A DNA stretch of 64,000 nt from Spirosoma panaciterrae DSM 21099 (GTDB taxonomy: Bacteria > Bacteroidota > Bacteroidia > Cytophagales > Spirosomataceae). Below the pieces are notes generated by a model. The model saw nothing but the letters and a program-made list of their open reading frames with translations, ran no database searches and was not told where the DNA came from. The stretch spans positions 248,001 through 312,000 of the forward strand of contig NZ_KB893184.1 of the NCBI RefSeq assembly GCF_000374025.1, in the 5' to 3' direction. The position numbers and the translations under genes were made by a program. Below, one piece after another: positions 1-8,224 of this stretch. The stretch's first letter is position 1; every line of letters begins with the position of its first letter.

Positions 1-406
1 CAAACTGCCGGAGCCGTTCGGCCGCTGGGGCGACGCCTTTGTTGTTGAAGCCCATTCGGTTGATAAGCCCACCATCGGCCTTCAGGCGAAACAAGCGGGG
101 ACGGGGATTACCGGGCTGGGGGCGTGGCGTAACGGTTCCAATTTCGACAAACCCAAATCCAAGGTCACTAAGCTCACTAACCAGTTCGGCATTTTTGTCG
201 AACCCGGCTGCCATGCCAACTGGATTGGGAAACGTCAGGCCAAAAACGGTACGAGCTAAACGTTTGTCTTCGAGCACATAAAACTTTCGGCACAGAAAGG
301 AGGCTCCGGGAATCGACAGCGCGAATTTAAGTAGCGTAGTGACAGTATGATGGATCGTTTCGGCATCAAAACGAAACAGCAACGGTAGGATAATACGTTT
401 GTACAT
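1..406 (-). CDS. pyrD: Dihydroorotate dehydrogenase (quinone), N-terminal part only
   Basis: Class 2 dihydroorotate dehydrogenase oxidises dihydroorotate to orotate in pyrimidine synthesis and passes electrons to membrane quinones. The visible 135 residues start at the ATG whose complement lies at 404-406 and read [17 protein letters not shown], the amphipathic membrane-associating N-terminus typical of the class. They continue into the barrel motifs [16 protein letters not shown] and [17 protein letters not shown], which bind FMN and the substrate, and NRMGFNNKG. The reading frame runs open off the left edge of the window, so the C-terminal two thirds are missing here. It lies 50 bases downstream of cysM on the same strand and may be co-transcribed with it. 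The identity is secure from the motifs. Confidence 0.95.
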   Translation of the reverse strand, partial: MYKRIILPLLFRFDAETIHHTVTTLLKFALSIPGASFLCRKFYVLEDKRLARTVFGLTFPNPVGMAAGFDKNAELVSELSDLGFGFVEIGTVTPRPQPGNPRPRLFRLKADGGLINRMGFNNKGVAPAAERLRQF

Positions 407-456
407 GCTGCAAAAATACGTCCATAAACCTAAAAGGCTGCCGAAACCAATTGGGT

Positions 457-1329
457 TTATCCAAATAAGTCGGACGATAAATAGCGGTCGCCCCGGTCGC
501 AGATGATGCAGACAATAACACCACTTTCCAGCTCCTGGGCTAGTTGAACGGCAGCATGGACGGCTCCACCGCTACTCATGCCCGCAAAAACACCTTCAGT
601 ACTGGCTAGTTTACGGGTCATCTGGGTGGCATCATCGGCCGAAATTTCGATGACGCGATCCACTCGTTGCGGCTCAAAAATTTTAGGAAGGTATTCTACC
701 GGCCATTTCCGAATCCCCGGAATCGACGACCCATCCGTAGGTTGGCAACCAACGATCTGAACGGCCGGATTTTGCTCTTTCAGATACCGTGACGTACCCA
801 TGATGGTGCCTGTAGTACCCATCGATGACACAAAATGTGTAATGGCCTCGGCTGTATCGCGCCAGATTTCCGGGCCGGTAGTTCGGTAATGGGCCAGGTA
901 ATTATCAGGGTTGGCAAATTGGTTGAGCAACAGGTAATCGCCTTTTTGTACCTGCGCTTCGGCATAGTCACGGGCGCTTTCCATAGTCTCGGTCAAAATA
1001 ACCTTCGCTCCAAAAGCTTCCATCGTCAGAACTCGCTCTCGTGTCGAAGTTTCAGGCATCACCAGTTCAATGTCGAGATTGTAGAGACGGGCAATCATAG
1101 CCAGTGCAATACCCGTATTGCCACTAGTCGCTTCAATCAGCTTCATACCCGGCATAAGATCACCACGGTTGAGCGCGCCCTGGATCATACTGGCAGCCGC
1201 CCGGTCTTTGACGCTACCGCCAGGGTTGTTGCCTTCGAGTTTACCGTATATTGTAACGTTTGGATTTGGATTGAGTCGGTTCAGTTCAACCAAAGGTGTA
1301 TTGCCGACTAAATCGAGCAGGGTTGCCAT
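457..1329 (-). CDS. cysM: Cysteine synthase (O-acetylserine sulfhydrylase, CysM type)
   Basis: A PLP enzyme that replaces the acetyl group of O-acetylserine with sulfide or thiosulfate to make cysteine. The 290-residue protein has the full fold-type II layout: NTPLVELN near residue 10, the PLP-binding Lys41 in GGSVKDRAA, the substrate loop EATSGNTG at 67-73, and the glycine-rich phosphate loop [11 protein letters not shown]. The C-terminus ends in [16 protein letters not shown]. The length and the RYLSS ending favour CysM over the longer CysK, but the two cannot be separated with certainty by eye. The ATG at 1329 starts directly in the conserved N-terminus, so no other start is needed. pyrD follows on the same strand. 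Confidence 0.92.
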   Translation of the reverse strand: MATLLDLVGNTPLVELNRLNPNPNVTIYGKLEGNNPGGSVKDRAAASMIQGALNRGDLMPGMKLIEATSGNTGIALAMIARLYNLDIELVMPETSTRERVLTMEAFGAKVILTETMESARDYAEAQVQKGDYLLLNQFANPDNYLAHYRTTGPEIWRDTAEAITHFVSSMGTTGTIMGTSRYLKEQNPAVQIVGCQPTDGSSIPGIRKWPVEYLPKIFEPQRVDRVIEISADDATQMTRKLASTEGVFAGMSSGGAVHAAVQLAQELESGVIVCIICDRGDRYLSSDLFG

Positions 1330-1566
1330 GCTGATTCGGATGAAACTTGTTCTTAGGTTGAAGAAGGTTAAACCCGCTCAATTAGTTCGCAAAATAGAAG
1401 GCTAATTTATGCGGATGTTGGGTGCCAGAACGAGTTCGACGGAGCGGCTTAGGCAGATTAAAATAATTTATGATTAGCTAATTGCTTGATAATGAATTTT
1501 GTTTAAAATTGCTTTTGCAAAAAAACAGTTTTCTGTTTATTCACGCCTGTTCAATCGTTCCACAAA

Positions 1567-1992
1567 ATGAAAAAGACTTTATTGGCTAAACCTTTATCGG
1601 ATAGGCACGTTGAGCAAATTGCCGGTCAGTTTGCTATGCCCGATCTAACCTTACCGTTTTGGGGGTGTCGGAAGAAGATGCCCATGCATCGTATTGTGCG
1701 GTTGGAAGGCGAGGGAAATTATACCTTATTCCATTTTGCGGATGGGAGCCAGTTGATGGTTTCGCTTACGCTGAAAAAAATGGAAACCCGCTTGTCGCCC
1801 AGAGTATTTGTTCGGCCGCACAAAAAGAATATTATCAACTTATTGTATCTGGAAGCCGTACACCCCGACCGTCAGCAGCTCAGTGTGAGCCTGGTCAATG
1901 GCGATCGCATTGAAGTGTCGCGTCGGAAGGCCAGCCGATTTATCAAGCAGGTCAAAGGTTTTCAGCAGGAAATTATGACGATGGAGGCTTAA
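1567..1992 (+). CDS. Stand-alone LytTR DNA-binding protein
   Basis: A 141-residue protein with a LytTR DNA-binding domain at about residues 40-130 and no receiver domain. The family signature is visible: the HRIVRLEGEGNYTLFHFADG strand-turn-strand, SLTLKKMETRL, and FVRPHKKNIINLLYLEAV, matching the usual FxRxHKSxIVNLxxI. The N-terminal 35 residues are unassigned. LytTR domains bind direct repeats and usually sit in response regulators; single-domain versions act without phosphorylation in some Bacteroidota, often in autoregulation. No kinase is adjacent. The 237-base upstream stretch to cysM is AT-rich and probably holds its promoter. Its targets cannot be named from the sequence. Confidence 0.85.
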   Translation: MKKTLLAKPLSDRHVEQIAGQFAMPDLTLPFWGCRKKMPMHRIVRLEGEGNYTLFHFADGSQLMVSLTLKKMETRLSPRVFVRPHKKNIINLLYLEAVHPDRQQLSVSLVNGDRIEVSRRKASRFIKQVKGFQQEIMTMEA

Positions 1993-1998
1993 CTAGTG

Positions 1999-2035
1999 GT
2001 TTCAGGTTTCAGGTAATGAACCCGAAACCTGAAAC
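1999..2035. terminator. Bidirectional hairpin made of CAGGTTTCAGG repeats
   Basis: GTTTCAGGTTTC at 1999-2010 is perfectly complementary to GAAACCTGAAAC at 2024-2035, and GGT/ACC extends the stem inward. It sits between the convergent LytTR and acyl-CoA ligase genes, so it can end both transcripts. A hairpin built from the same words lies at 56595-56635, also between convergent genes, which suggests a dispersed repeat family used as terminators. Confidence 0.65.
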
Positions 2036-2040
2036 ACGCT

Positions 2041-3744
2041 TTACTTTTTCAGTTTGGCTAGTTCTTCGTCGCGTAGCGGGCGACGAAGAATTTTACCCAC
2101 GTTCGATTTGGGCAGTTCGTTTCGGAACTCAATTACGCGGGGCACTTTATAAGGGGTTAAGTTTTCGCGGCAGAACGCTTTGATGGCGTCGGCAGTGAGG
2201 TTGGGATCTTTTTTGACAACGAAAATTTTAACGACCTCCGTTGATTTTTCATCTGGAATGCCGATACAGGCAACCTCCAGTACACCAGGGCATTGTGCTA
2301 CTACATCCTCAATTTCGTTTGGGTAGACGTTGAACCCTGATACCAGAATCATGTCTTTTTTACGGTCAACGATCTTGAAGAAACCATCTTCATTCATCAC
2401 GGCCACATCACCTGTTTTAAACCAGTCGCCCAGCATCGATTTGGCGGTTTCTTCGGGTCGATTGTAATAGCCTTTAAACACCTGTGGGCCACGGGCTACG
2501 ATTTCGCCGGGTTCGCCGACAGGCGCATCGGTGCCGTCTTCCCGGATCACTTTCATGTCGGTGCTGGGCCAGGGAATACCAATGGTACCGACCCGTACAG
2601 TTCCATCGACCGGATTGGAGCTAAGCACGGGTGAGGTTTCGGTGAGGCCATATCCTTCGCAGGGCGTATTGCCAGTTAGTTTGGCCCAGCGTTCGGCTAC
2701 GGCTGTCTGAAGAGCCATACCGCCTGCTGAGGTAACCTTTAAGTGGCTGAAATCAACCTCGCTGATGCGCGGGTGATTTAGCAGGCCATTATACAGGGTG
2801 TTGACGCCGGTAAAGGCCGTAATCTTGTATTTCTTTAAATCGTCGATAAACGCATTCAGATCGCGAGGGTTGGTGATCAGTAGGTTCATCGCTCCGCTCT
2901 TTAATGCGGCTAAAGCATTGGTTGTCAGTGCGTATACGTGATAGAGGGGTAGGGCTGCCACAATAATGCCTTCGCCATCCGGGATATGGCCGGGTTTCAT
3001 CCAGTAATGCTGACATTCCACATTCGCGATAATGTTCCGATGCGTGAGCATGGCGCCTTTCGAGACGCCCGTTGTGCCGCCCGTGTATTGCACAAAGGCC
3101 AGGTCGGTATTTTGGATCGTTACGGGTTTCAGCGGCTGTTTGCTTCCCTGACTCAGCGCGTCGTTGAACGAGATGGCATCAGGAAGTTTGTAGGCGGGTA
3201 CAAGCTTTTTGACGTATTTAACCACCGCATTAACGATCTGCTTCTTGGGGAAGCCCAGTAAATCGCCAAGCTGTGTAACGATCACATGCTGAATATCGGT
3301 ACGGTCAATAATTTTCTCCAGATTGCTGGCGAAGTTGGCCAGAATTACAATGGCTTTAGCACCCGAATCCTTAAACTGGTGTTGCATCTCGCGAGGAGTA
3401 TACAACGGATTTGTGTTGACTACGATCAGTCCAGCCTTTAGTGCTCCAAACATCGCCACTGGATATTGCAGGGTATTGGGCATCTGAATGGCCAGCCGGT
3501 CTCCCTTTTGAAGATGAAGGCCATTTTGCAAAAAGGACGCAAATTGGGTGGCCAATTCGTTGAGTTCGCCAAAGGTAATTTGCTTGCCCATACAGGCATA
3601 AGCCGGACGGTTGGCAAACTGCTGGCACCCTTCTTCAAACAGAGCCACCAACGACGTATAGGCATCAGGGTTAATTTCGTAGGGGACTTCTTTCGGATAA
3701 AAGCGTCGCCAGGGGTATCGGTCAATAGCTGATTGCGTATTCAT
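2041..3744 (-). CDS. fadD: Long-chain fatty acid CoA ligase
   Basis: Activates free fatty acids to acyl-CoA through an acyl-AMP intermediate. The 567 residues match the family length. Visible motifs are the ATP/AMP P-loop YTGGTTGVSKG at 220-230, GYGLTETSPV, the adenylate-binding KTGDVAVMNEDG, the hinge DRKKDMILVSGFNVYPNEIE and the C-terminal catalytic lysine in SNVGKILRRPLRDEE. The start is an ATG at 3744, preceded by an AT-rich 590-base gap holding several hairpins and a direct repeat. It is transcribed alone and converges with the LytTR gene. Substrate chain length cannot be read from the sequence, but the motifs group it with FadD rather than acetyl-CoA synthetase. Confidence 0.92.
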   Translation of the reverse strand: MNTQSAIDRYPWRRFYPKEVPYEINPDAYTSLVALFEEGCQQFANRPAYACMGKQITFGELNELATQFASFLQNGLHLQKGDRLAIQMPNTLQYPVAMFGALKAGLIVVNTNPLYTPREMQHQFKDSGAKAIVILANFASNLEKIIDRTDIQHVIVTQLGDLLGFPKKQIVNAVVKYVKKLVPAYKLPDAISFNDALSQGSKQPLKPVTIQNTDLAFVQYTGGTTGVSKGAMLTHRNIIANVECQHYWMKPGHIPDGEGIIVAALPLYHVYALTTNALAALKSGAMNLLITNPRDLNAFIDDLKKYKITAFTGVNTLYNGLLNHPRISEVDFSHLKVTSAGGMALQTAVAERWAKLTGNTPCEGYGLTETSPVLSSNPVDGTVRVGTIGIPWPSTDMKVIREDGTDAPVGEPGEIVARGPQVFKGYYNRPEETAKSMLGDWFKTGDVAVMNEDGFFKIVDRKKDMILVSGFNVYPNEIEDVVAQCPGVLEVACIGIPDEKSTEVVKIFVVKKDPNLTADAIKAFCRENLTPYKVPRVIEFRNELPKSNVGKILRRPLRDEELAKLKK

Positions 3745-3991
3745 GTAGAAATGACAGGTTTAAAAGCAAAGGTATTTGCTCAGTTTGTTTTGATAGAGTG
3801 GTAATTTGTAAATGGCTGCTTTATGAATACAATCCGTTGAATTAAACGGATAAGTCTCGCTGTAGGCTTCTCTCAGGTTGGGACGGCTAATTGTCTTAAC
3901 TAGCGAGCCGCAAACGTATGTTCGATTTTCTCCGCTCTGTACACAAATTTAAAGAAATTGTTCTATTAGGATGGGGTTCGGGCAGATTATT

Positions 3992-4036
3992 CAAACAAAA
4001 AACGCCGGAGCCCTGAGGTCCAGCGTTTTTTGTTTG
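3992..4036. terminator. Long hairpin, probable bidirectional terminator
   Basis: CAAACAAAAAACGC at 3992-4005 pairs perfectly with GCGTTTTTTGTTTG at 4023-4036; GGA/TCC continues the stem after one mismatch. The T run lies inside the 3' arm on the plus strand and inside the other arm on the minus strand. It lies 250 bases upstream of the fadD start. Positions 3745-3991, between it and fadD, are AT-rich with no gene visible and should hold the fadD promoter. Confidence 0.6.
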
Positions 4037-4068
4037 ACCGCTTGTACATTTATTTGACCATTTGTACA
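4033..4068. repeat. Two 16-bp direct repeats, 20-bp period
   Basis: TTTGACCGCTTGTACA at 4033-4048 recurs as TTTGACCATTTGTACA at 4053-4068, 14 of 16 bases identical, starting 20 bases apart. Two copies one helical face apart are the usual layout of a regulator binding site, and LytTR proteins favour direct repeats. The link to a particular regulator is inference. Confidence 0.5.
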
Positions 4069-4072
4069 ACAG

Positions 4073-4121
4073 TAATGTTAAAATGCAACATTAGTCAGGA
4101 AAATGCGTCATTCAATTGACG
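4073..4121. repeat. Two consecutive short inverted repeats
   Basis: TAATGTT (4073-4079) with AACATTA (4087-4093), and GCGTCA with TGACGC inside 4104-4121. They follow the direct repeats at once and precede a terminator-like hairpin, so 3992-4190 is almost wholly structured. They may be operators or parts of a small RNA. Confidence 0.4.
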
Positions 4122-4155
4122 CCCCATAAGCGTTTAAGTTAAGAAAAGAATGCCG

Positions 4156-4190
4156 AAACGCCGGAACGCAGATGAGTCCGGCGTTTTTAT
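4156..4190 (+). terminator. Intrinsic terminator, plus-strand oriented
   Basis: AAACGCCGGA at 4156-4165 pairs with TCCGGCGTTT at 4177-4186 around an 11-base loop, followed by TTTTATTTT on the plus strand. The adjacent protein genes are on the minus strand, so the T run on the plus side is unexpected unless a plus-strand transcript ends here. It could also serve the end of the oxidoreductase gene read leftwards, where the tail is CATTCTTTTCTT. Confidence 0.6.
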
Positions 4191-4336
4191 TTTGTGCATC
4201 CCTTGCAAGATAAATAATAATTTCAAAAAAACAGGATTTCCAATAATTTTTGTCACCACCGAGTCACAAAGGCCATGGAATATTCTCTTTCTCTTTCGTT
4301 TGGGGAATTTTCTGAAAGTGATGAGTCTCTCAGGCA

Positions 4337-5530
4337 TTAAACGACATCCCGTTCGATGATTTTGCCGCTGGCTTTTTCTTTTAAAATCAGCTTGTTTCGA
4401 CCATCGTGGGTCATCTCCTGTTTGATCAGATAGTGGTCAGCATCGTAGTCTACCAGGGTGGATTCGGGTTTGAGACCCTCCTGGCCACGCCATACTGGAA
4501 GGACTACTTTTTCCCATTGTTTGGTTTCGGCTGATTTATAAGCAGCATCCAGAACGGCATTCACAATGTAGCCATCGTAGAAGGTTTCGGCGGGGGTACG
4601 CCCTTCTTCCTGCGCAGAGAACATGTCCGTAAACATATGGTTATAGCCCAGATCATTTACCTCGTCGCCAACTGGAAATAGCCACCCCGTGTTCGATTCA
4701 GCTTTTTCGGCTACATAATCGGCCCCTTTCCCGGTCGAAAACATCTCAAAACCCGTGCGCAGGAAGTTGTTGATCCAGATGGTGCCTTCGGTGCCCATCA
4801 CTTCGTCGCGCAGGTCCATACCGCCCCGGAACGTCCAGCTTACTTCAAACTGACCAATGGCCCCGTTCTCGTACTTCACCAGCGCTATGGCATGGTCTTC
4901 GGCTTCGATGGGTTTTACCTGGGTGGCCGCCCAACACATCACCTCAACGGGTTTTACGTCTTTACCAATAAAGTTTCGGGAGATTTCGACGCAATGGCAA
5001 CCCAGGTCGAGCATACAGCCGCCCCCAGCCTGCTCTTTGTCCCAGAACCAGTCGGAGTGCGGGCCGGGATGGGTTTCGCGCGATTTAGCCCAAAGAATAC
5101 GGCCCAATGCGCCATTTTTGACGCTATCCAACGCTTTCAGAAATTTGGGTGTGTAGCAAAGGTCTTCCAGATAACCGGCAAAGATGCCCGCTTCTTCTAC
5201 CGTTTTCATCATCCGCAGGGCTTCTTCGCCCGTGCGGCCGAGGGGTTTGGTACAGACGACGGATTTTTTATGCTTGGCGCAAAGATTGACGGCGGTTTCG
5301 TGGATGTTGTTCGGTAGAGCGATACAAACCATGTCCACATCGGGATGCGCAATGACCTCTTCCATATCGGTCGATGCAAAGCTACAGCCATAATCGGCTT
5401 TGAATTTGTCGGCGGTTTCCTGACGGCGGGCATAGATCGCAACCACCTTGTCGCGGCTGCGTTGCCCATGAATGGAATCGGCGTAGAAGCGGCCAATAAA
5501 GCCGCCCCCCAGCATGGCAATACGTTGCAT
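4337..5530 (-). CDS. Gfo/Idh/MocA family oxidoreductase
   Basis: An NAD(P)-dependent oxidoreductase of 397 residues acting on a sugar or cyclitol. It opens with the Rossmann motif MLGGGFIGRFYADS, followed by VCIALPNNIHE and the CTKPLGRTGEEA form of the EKP catalytic lysine motif. The C-terminal alpha/beta domain includes LDLGCHCVEISRNF, with the usual D-x-G-x-H. An in-frame extension of 67 codons exists upstream, but it lacks family similarity and would overlap the divergent pnuC gene, so the ATG at 5530 is preferred. No signal peptide is seen, so it is probably cytoplasmic. The substrate is unknown. A structured gap follows its 3' end. Confidence 0.88.
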   Translation of the reverse strand: MQRIAMLGGGFIGRFYADSIHGQRSRDKVVAIYARRQETADKFKADYGCSFASTDMEEVIAHPDVDMVCIALPNNIHETAVNLCAKHKKSVVCTKPLGRTGEEALRMMKTVEEAGIFAGYLEDLCYTPKFLKALDSVKNGALGRILWAKSRETHPGPHSDWFWDKEQAGGGCMLDLGCHCVEISRNFIGKDVKPVEVMCWAATQVKPIEAEDHAIALVKYENGAIGQFEVSWTFRGGMDLRDEVMGTEGTIWINNFLRTGFEMFSTGKGADYVAEKAESNTGWLFPVGDEVNDLGYNHMFTDMFSAQEEGRTPAETFYDGYIVNAVLDAAYKSAETKQWEKVVLPVWRGQEGLKPESTLVDYDADHYLIKQEMTHDGRNKLILKEKASGKIIERDVV

Positions 5531-5608
5531 AGGTAAGAGTTCGGGTAAAAGGTTAATGCGTACTTTCGTAACGATAAAGATGCGAAGCTCCATTTGATTA
5601 CTGGATAC

Positions 5609-6280
5609 ATGCCCAATTTTTTTGACATAGAATCTATTTTCTTTACCGTGTGGGATTATCCCATGAGTTACCTGGAATTCTTTGGCGCCACCAGCGGAGC
5701 AGTGGCCGTTTGGCTTTCGGCGCGGGCGCATGTCTGGAGCTGGCCCATTGGGGCGGTGAGCGTGTTGCTTTTTTTCTTTCTGTTTTACCAGATCCAGCTT
5801 TATCCTGATATGTTTTTGCAGGTCTTTTTCTTTGTGACCAACTTACAGGGGTGGTGGCGATGGACGCACCCCAGGCAGGATGAAGCCGATCAGCATCAGG
5901 AACTCCGCATTAGCCGAATACCGAGCCGTCAGCTTATTGTCTGGACGGTTTCAGGCGTAATGGCTACGGTGATCCTCGGTACGTTTGCGAGTAATCTGCA
6001 TGAGTGGTTTCCGGTATTGTTCAGTAAGCCCAGCGCCTTTCCATATCTGGATTCATTTACGACGGTTATGAGTATTGTGGCTACGTTTCTAATGATTGAA
6101 AAGCGCGTCGAATGCTGGTATGTCTGGCTGGCGGTCGATATACTTTTGACCTACATGTACTTTGTGAAAGGGGTGAAATTCGTTGGGGCTGAGTATTTTG
6201 TGTTCTGTTTTGTGGCAGCTATTGGCGCCTGGACCTGGACCCGCGAATACCGAAATTACAACACGGCTATGGCATCATGA
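5609..6280 (+). CDS. pnuC: Nicotinamide riboside transporter PnuC
   Basis: Membrane protein of 223 residues that lets nicotinamide riboside enter the cell by facilitated diffusion, trapped by phosphorylation. The PnuC signatures are visible: WDYPMSYLEFFGATSGAVAVWL, NLQGWWRWTHP (the NxxGxxxW motif near the middle) and the C-terminal VECWYVWLAVDILLTYMYF. About seven hydrophobic segments are present. The ATG at 5609 is preferred; another at 5594 would add five residues. The gene is divergent from the Gfo/Idh/MocA gene across 78 bases. Its stop overlaps the nadR start as ATGA, so the two are translationally coupled and form an NAD salvage unit: import, then kinase and adenylyltransferase. Confidence 0.93.
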   Translation: MPNFFDIESIFFTVWDYPMSYLEFFGATSGAVAVWLSARAHVWSWPIGAVSVLLFFFLFYQIQLYPDMFLQVFFFVTNLQGWWRWTHPRQDEADQHQELRISRIPSRQLIVWTVSGVMATVILGTFASNLHEWFPVLFSKPSAFPYLDSFTTVMSIVATFLMIEKRVECWYVWLAVDILLTYMYFVKGVKFVGAEYFVFCFVAAIGAWTWTREYRNYNTAMAS

Positions 6281-7251
6281 GAACAGGGCTCGTATTTGGC
6301 AAATTCATGCCAGTACATCAGGGACATCTGGCGCTGATCGAGTTTGCCCGACGGCAATGCGACCGGCTTATTGTGTCCATGACCGTTACTTCTCAGGATG
6401 AGATTTCGCCCGATTTGCGGCTTCGCTGGCTGACCGAATTACTGGCCCCTTATCCAGCCATCGAGGTTGTGGCCGAATCCGACGATTTCCACGACCCTAC
6501 CTTGCCACTTTGGGAAGCTACTAAACTCTGGGCTGCGTTCATCAAACGTCGGTTTCCGGCTGTGAGCGTCTTTTTTTCGTCGGAAGACTATGCCATTCCG
6601 CTGGCTTATCATTCTGGACTGACTCATATTGCCTTCGACCCTCCCCGGCAACAAGTGCCTGTTTCAGCGACATTGATCCGGCAGCAACCGACTCAGTATT
6701 GGGCCTATATTCCAGAGGTTGTTCGACCGTATTTTGTTAAGAAAGTCTGTCTGTACGGCCCGGAAAGTGTAGGAAAAACAACGTTGGCTGAGCAACTGGC
6801 AACGAATTTTCAAACGGTATTTGTACCGGAAATGGCCCGTCAGTTTCTAACGTCCAACCAGTTTACGGTAGATGATCTTGTTGAGATAGGCTACGCGCAA
6901 ACCGAAGCGGTGCAGGCGGCAGAGCGATTGGCTAATCGGATTCTGTTCTGCGATACCGATCTGATTACCACGCAGATTTACTCGGAAATTTATTTCCAGT
7001 ATGTACCTCCTGTATTGTATGAACTGGAGCAGCAGGTGCAGTACGATCAATATCTTTTGCTGGATATCGACGTTCCCTGGGTAGCCGATTCTCTGCGTGA
7101 TCAACGCCATCGCCGACCCGAAATGCTGGCCCGTTTTCGGGAAGCTCTGGAACGTCGTAACATAGCGTACGAACTGGTCAGGGGAGGGTATGATGAGCGA
7201 CTGGTAAGCTGTAAAAAACGCATTGACATCTTACTCACCAGTCCGATGTAA
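6277..7251 (+). CDS. nadR: NadR-type NMN adenylyltransferase / nicotinamide riboside kinase
   Basis: Bifunctional enzyme of 324 residues that phosphorylates nicotinamide riboside to NMN and adenylates NMN to NAD. The N-terminal nucleotidyltransferase has the HxGH motif as HQGH at 14-17 in GKFMPVHQGHLALI and the VSATLIR motif near 129-135, the counterpart of ISSTxxR. The C-terminal kinase has a Walker A, GPESVGKTTL, from residue 161. The N-terminal helix-turn-helix of enterobacterial NadR is absent, so no repressor role is expected. The ATG overlaps the pnuC stop. A strong terminator follows 12 bases after the stop. Confidence 0.93.
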   Translation: MRTGLVFGKFMPVHQGHLALIEFARRQCDRLIVSMTVTSQDEISPDLRLRWLTELLAPYPAIEVVAESDDFHDPTLPLWEATKLWAAFIKRRFPAVSVFFSSEDYAIPLAYHSGLTHIAFDPPRQQVPVSATLIRQQPTQYWAYIPEVVRPYFVKKVCLYGPESVGKTTLAEQLATNFQTVFVPEMARQFLTSNQFTVDDLVEIGYAQTEAVQAAERLANRILFCDTDLITTQIYSEIYFQYVPPVLYELEQQVQYDQYLLLDIDVPWVADSLRDQRHRRPEMLARFREALERRNIAYELVRGGYDERLVSCKKRIDILLTSPM

Positions 7252-7263
7252 GAAAGGCATAAA

Positions 7264-7297
7264 CTGAAAAAGCTCCTGGAGTCAGGAGCTTTTTCAG
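7264..7297. terminator. Perfect 15-bp hairpin, bidirectional terminator
   Basis: CTGAAAAAGCTCCTG at 7264-7278 and its exact complement at 7283-7297 enclose the tetraloop GAGT. Both arms carry A/T runs, so it can end nadR on the plus strand and the small lipoprotein gene on the minus strand. Confidence 0.9.
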
Positions 7298-7315
7298 GAT
7301 CAAGGTTAGATCTAT

Positions 7316-7519
7316 CTATTTTTTGGTCGAATCAGGCATGACAATTTTTGCTGAGTCGGTGATTACTTCAGCGCTGTCTCCTCTCACGATGGTTTCACTT
7401 TCTACGACGGTTGCGGTATCGGATGCTGGCTGTTCAGATTCCGTTTTTTTCGATTGACAAGCTACGGCCAGCGAAAACGTAGCGGCTACAAACAAGGCTG
7501 ATTTAACGAAATTTTTCAT
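7316..7519 (-). CDS. Small lipoprotein, unknown function
   Basis: A 67-residue protein with a lysine-containing N-terminus, a hydrophobic stretch SALFVAATFSLAVA and a lipobox cysteine at residue 21 (LAVAC). The mature part is short, acidic and rich in Ser, Thr and Asp, with no recognisable domain, and ends in PDSTKK. After lipidation it would be about 47 residues, anchored to a membrane. Such peptides are common in Cytophagales and mostly unnamed. It converges with nadR across a shared terminator and is divergent from the CBM48-like gene, with 287 bases between them. Confidence 0.7.
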   Translation of the reverse strand: MKNFVKSALFVAATFSLAVACQSKKTESEQPASDTATVVESETIVRGDSAEVITDSAKIVMPDSTKK

Positions 7520-7773
7520 AGGATTTAATAGATTTCGAATGGTTAATTAGCCATTTATACGGATTCGTAAGTAAGGTAACCTATTGGCAGTAAATTTTAA
7601 TTTCAGTTTAATGGTGTGCTGGTAATTGGGGCTGAATCGACTTTGTATAAGTCTGAAGAAAATTGTACGTTTCTTAGATTGTAAAGTATAAAGCAGCTTA
7701 CATATAATTAGATTATTTTAAGAATTTTTGCCTATAATGTGCTGATAATTATGATATTACTTATTTTGTACTA

Positions 7774-7781
7774 TAATTTTG
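7774..7781 (+). promoter_or_regulatory. Probable -7 element of the CBM48-like gene
   Basis: TAATTTTG fits the Bacteroidota -7 consensus TAnnTTTG and lies 26 bases before the ATG at 7807. A clear -33 TTTG at the right distance is not seen, so this is tentative. Confidence 0.4.
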
Positions 7782-7806
7782 CACTGAAACCAAATAGTGT
7801 ACCTCT

Positions 7807-8115
7807 ATGGCAGTTGCCAAACAATTTCTAAAAAGCAAACCTATTGCGAAAGTAACGTTTGAATTGTCGGCTGAGGCCGTCAATGGAGCAAAATCGGTCG
7901 CCCTGGCCGGTGAATTTAATGGATGGGACATCAGCGCCCAGGCCCTGAAAAAGCAAAAAGACGGTTCTTATAAAACAACCGTTGAACTGCCCGTAGGTAG
8001 CGAGTACCAATTCCGCTACGTGTTGGATGGCACGACATGGACGAACGATTGGGCTGCAGATAAATACGTAGCCAGTGGTGTAGCCGGTGAAGAGAACTCG
8101 GTCGTTGTTCTCTAA
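7807..8115 (+). CDS. Stand-alone glycogen-binding (AMPK-type CBM48) domain protein
   Basis: A 102-residue protein that is almost entirely one carbohydrate-binding module of the CBM48/isoamylase early-set family. The typical strands are visible: VALAGEFNGWDISAQALKK (the FNxW core), KDGSYKTTVELPVGSEYQFRY and YVLDGTTWTNDWAADKY. There is no signal peptide and no catalytic domain. In eukaryotes the same domain targets AMPK to glycogen. In bacteria the short form is found in several Bacteroidota, with unknown partners. It is monocistronic, with its own probable promoter and a strong terminator. Confidence 0.85.
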   Translation: MAVAKQFLKSKPIAKVTFELSAEAVNGAKSVALAGEFNGWDISAQALKKQKDGSYKTTVELPVGSEYQFRYVLDGTTWTNDWAADKYVASGVAGEENSVVVL

Positions 8116-8134
8116 GAAAGACATTTACGTACGA

Positions 8135-8176
8135 AAACGGGTAATCAGGGTTTATAATTGACCTGATTACCCGTTT
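8135..8176. terminator. Perfect 15-bp hairpin terminator
   Basis: AAACGGGTAATCAGG at 8135-8149 pairs exactly with CCTGATTACCCGTTT at 8162-8176 around a 12-base loop. It ends the CBM48-like gene and can also serve the convergent TIM-barrel gene that stops at 8225. Confidence 0.88.
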
Positions 8177-8224
8177 GCTTTTATAATTTGTTGAAATTCT
8201 GCCTTCTTTAGAAGCACAAAAAGC

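Noticed and set aside
4134..4337. 67-residue open frame on the minus strand beyond the oxidoreductase
   Set aside because: It runs through the terminator hairpin and has no protein-like composition.
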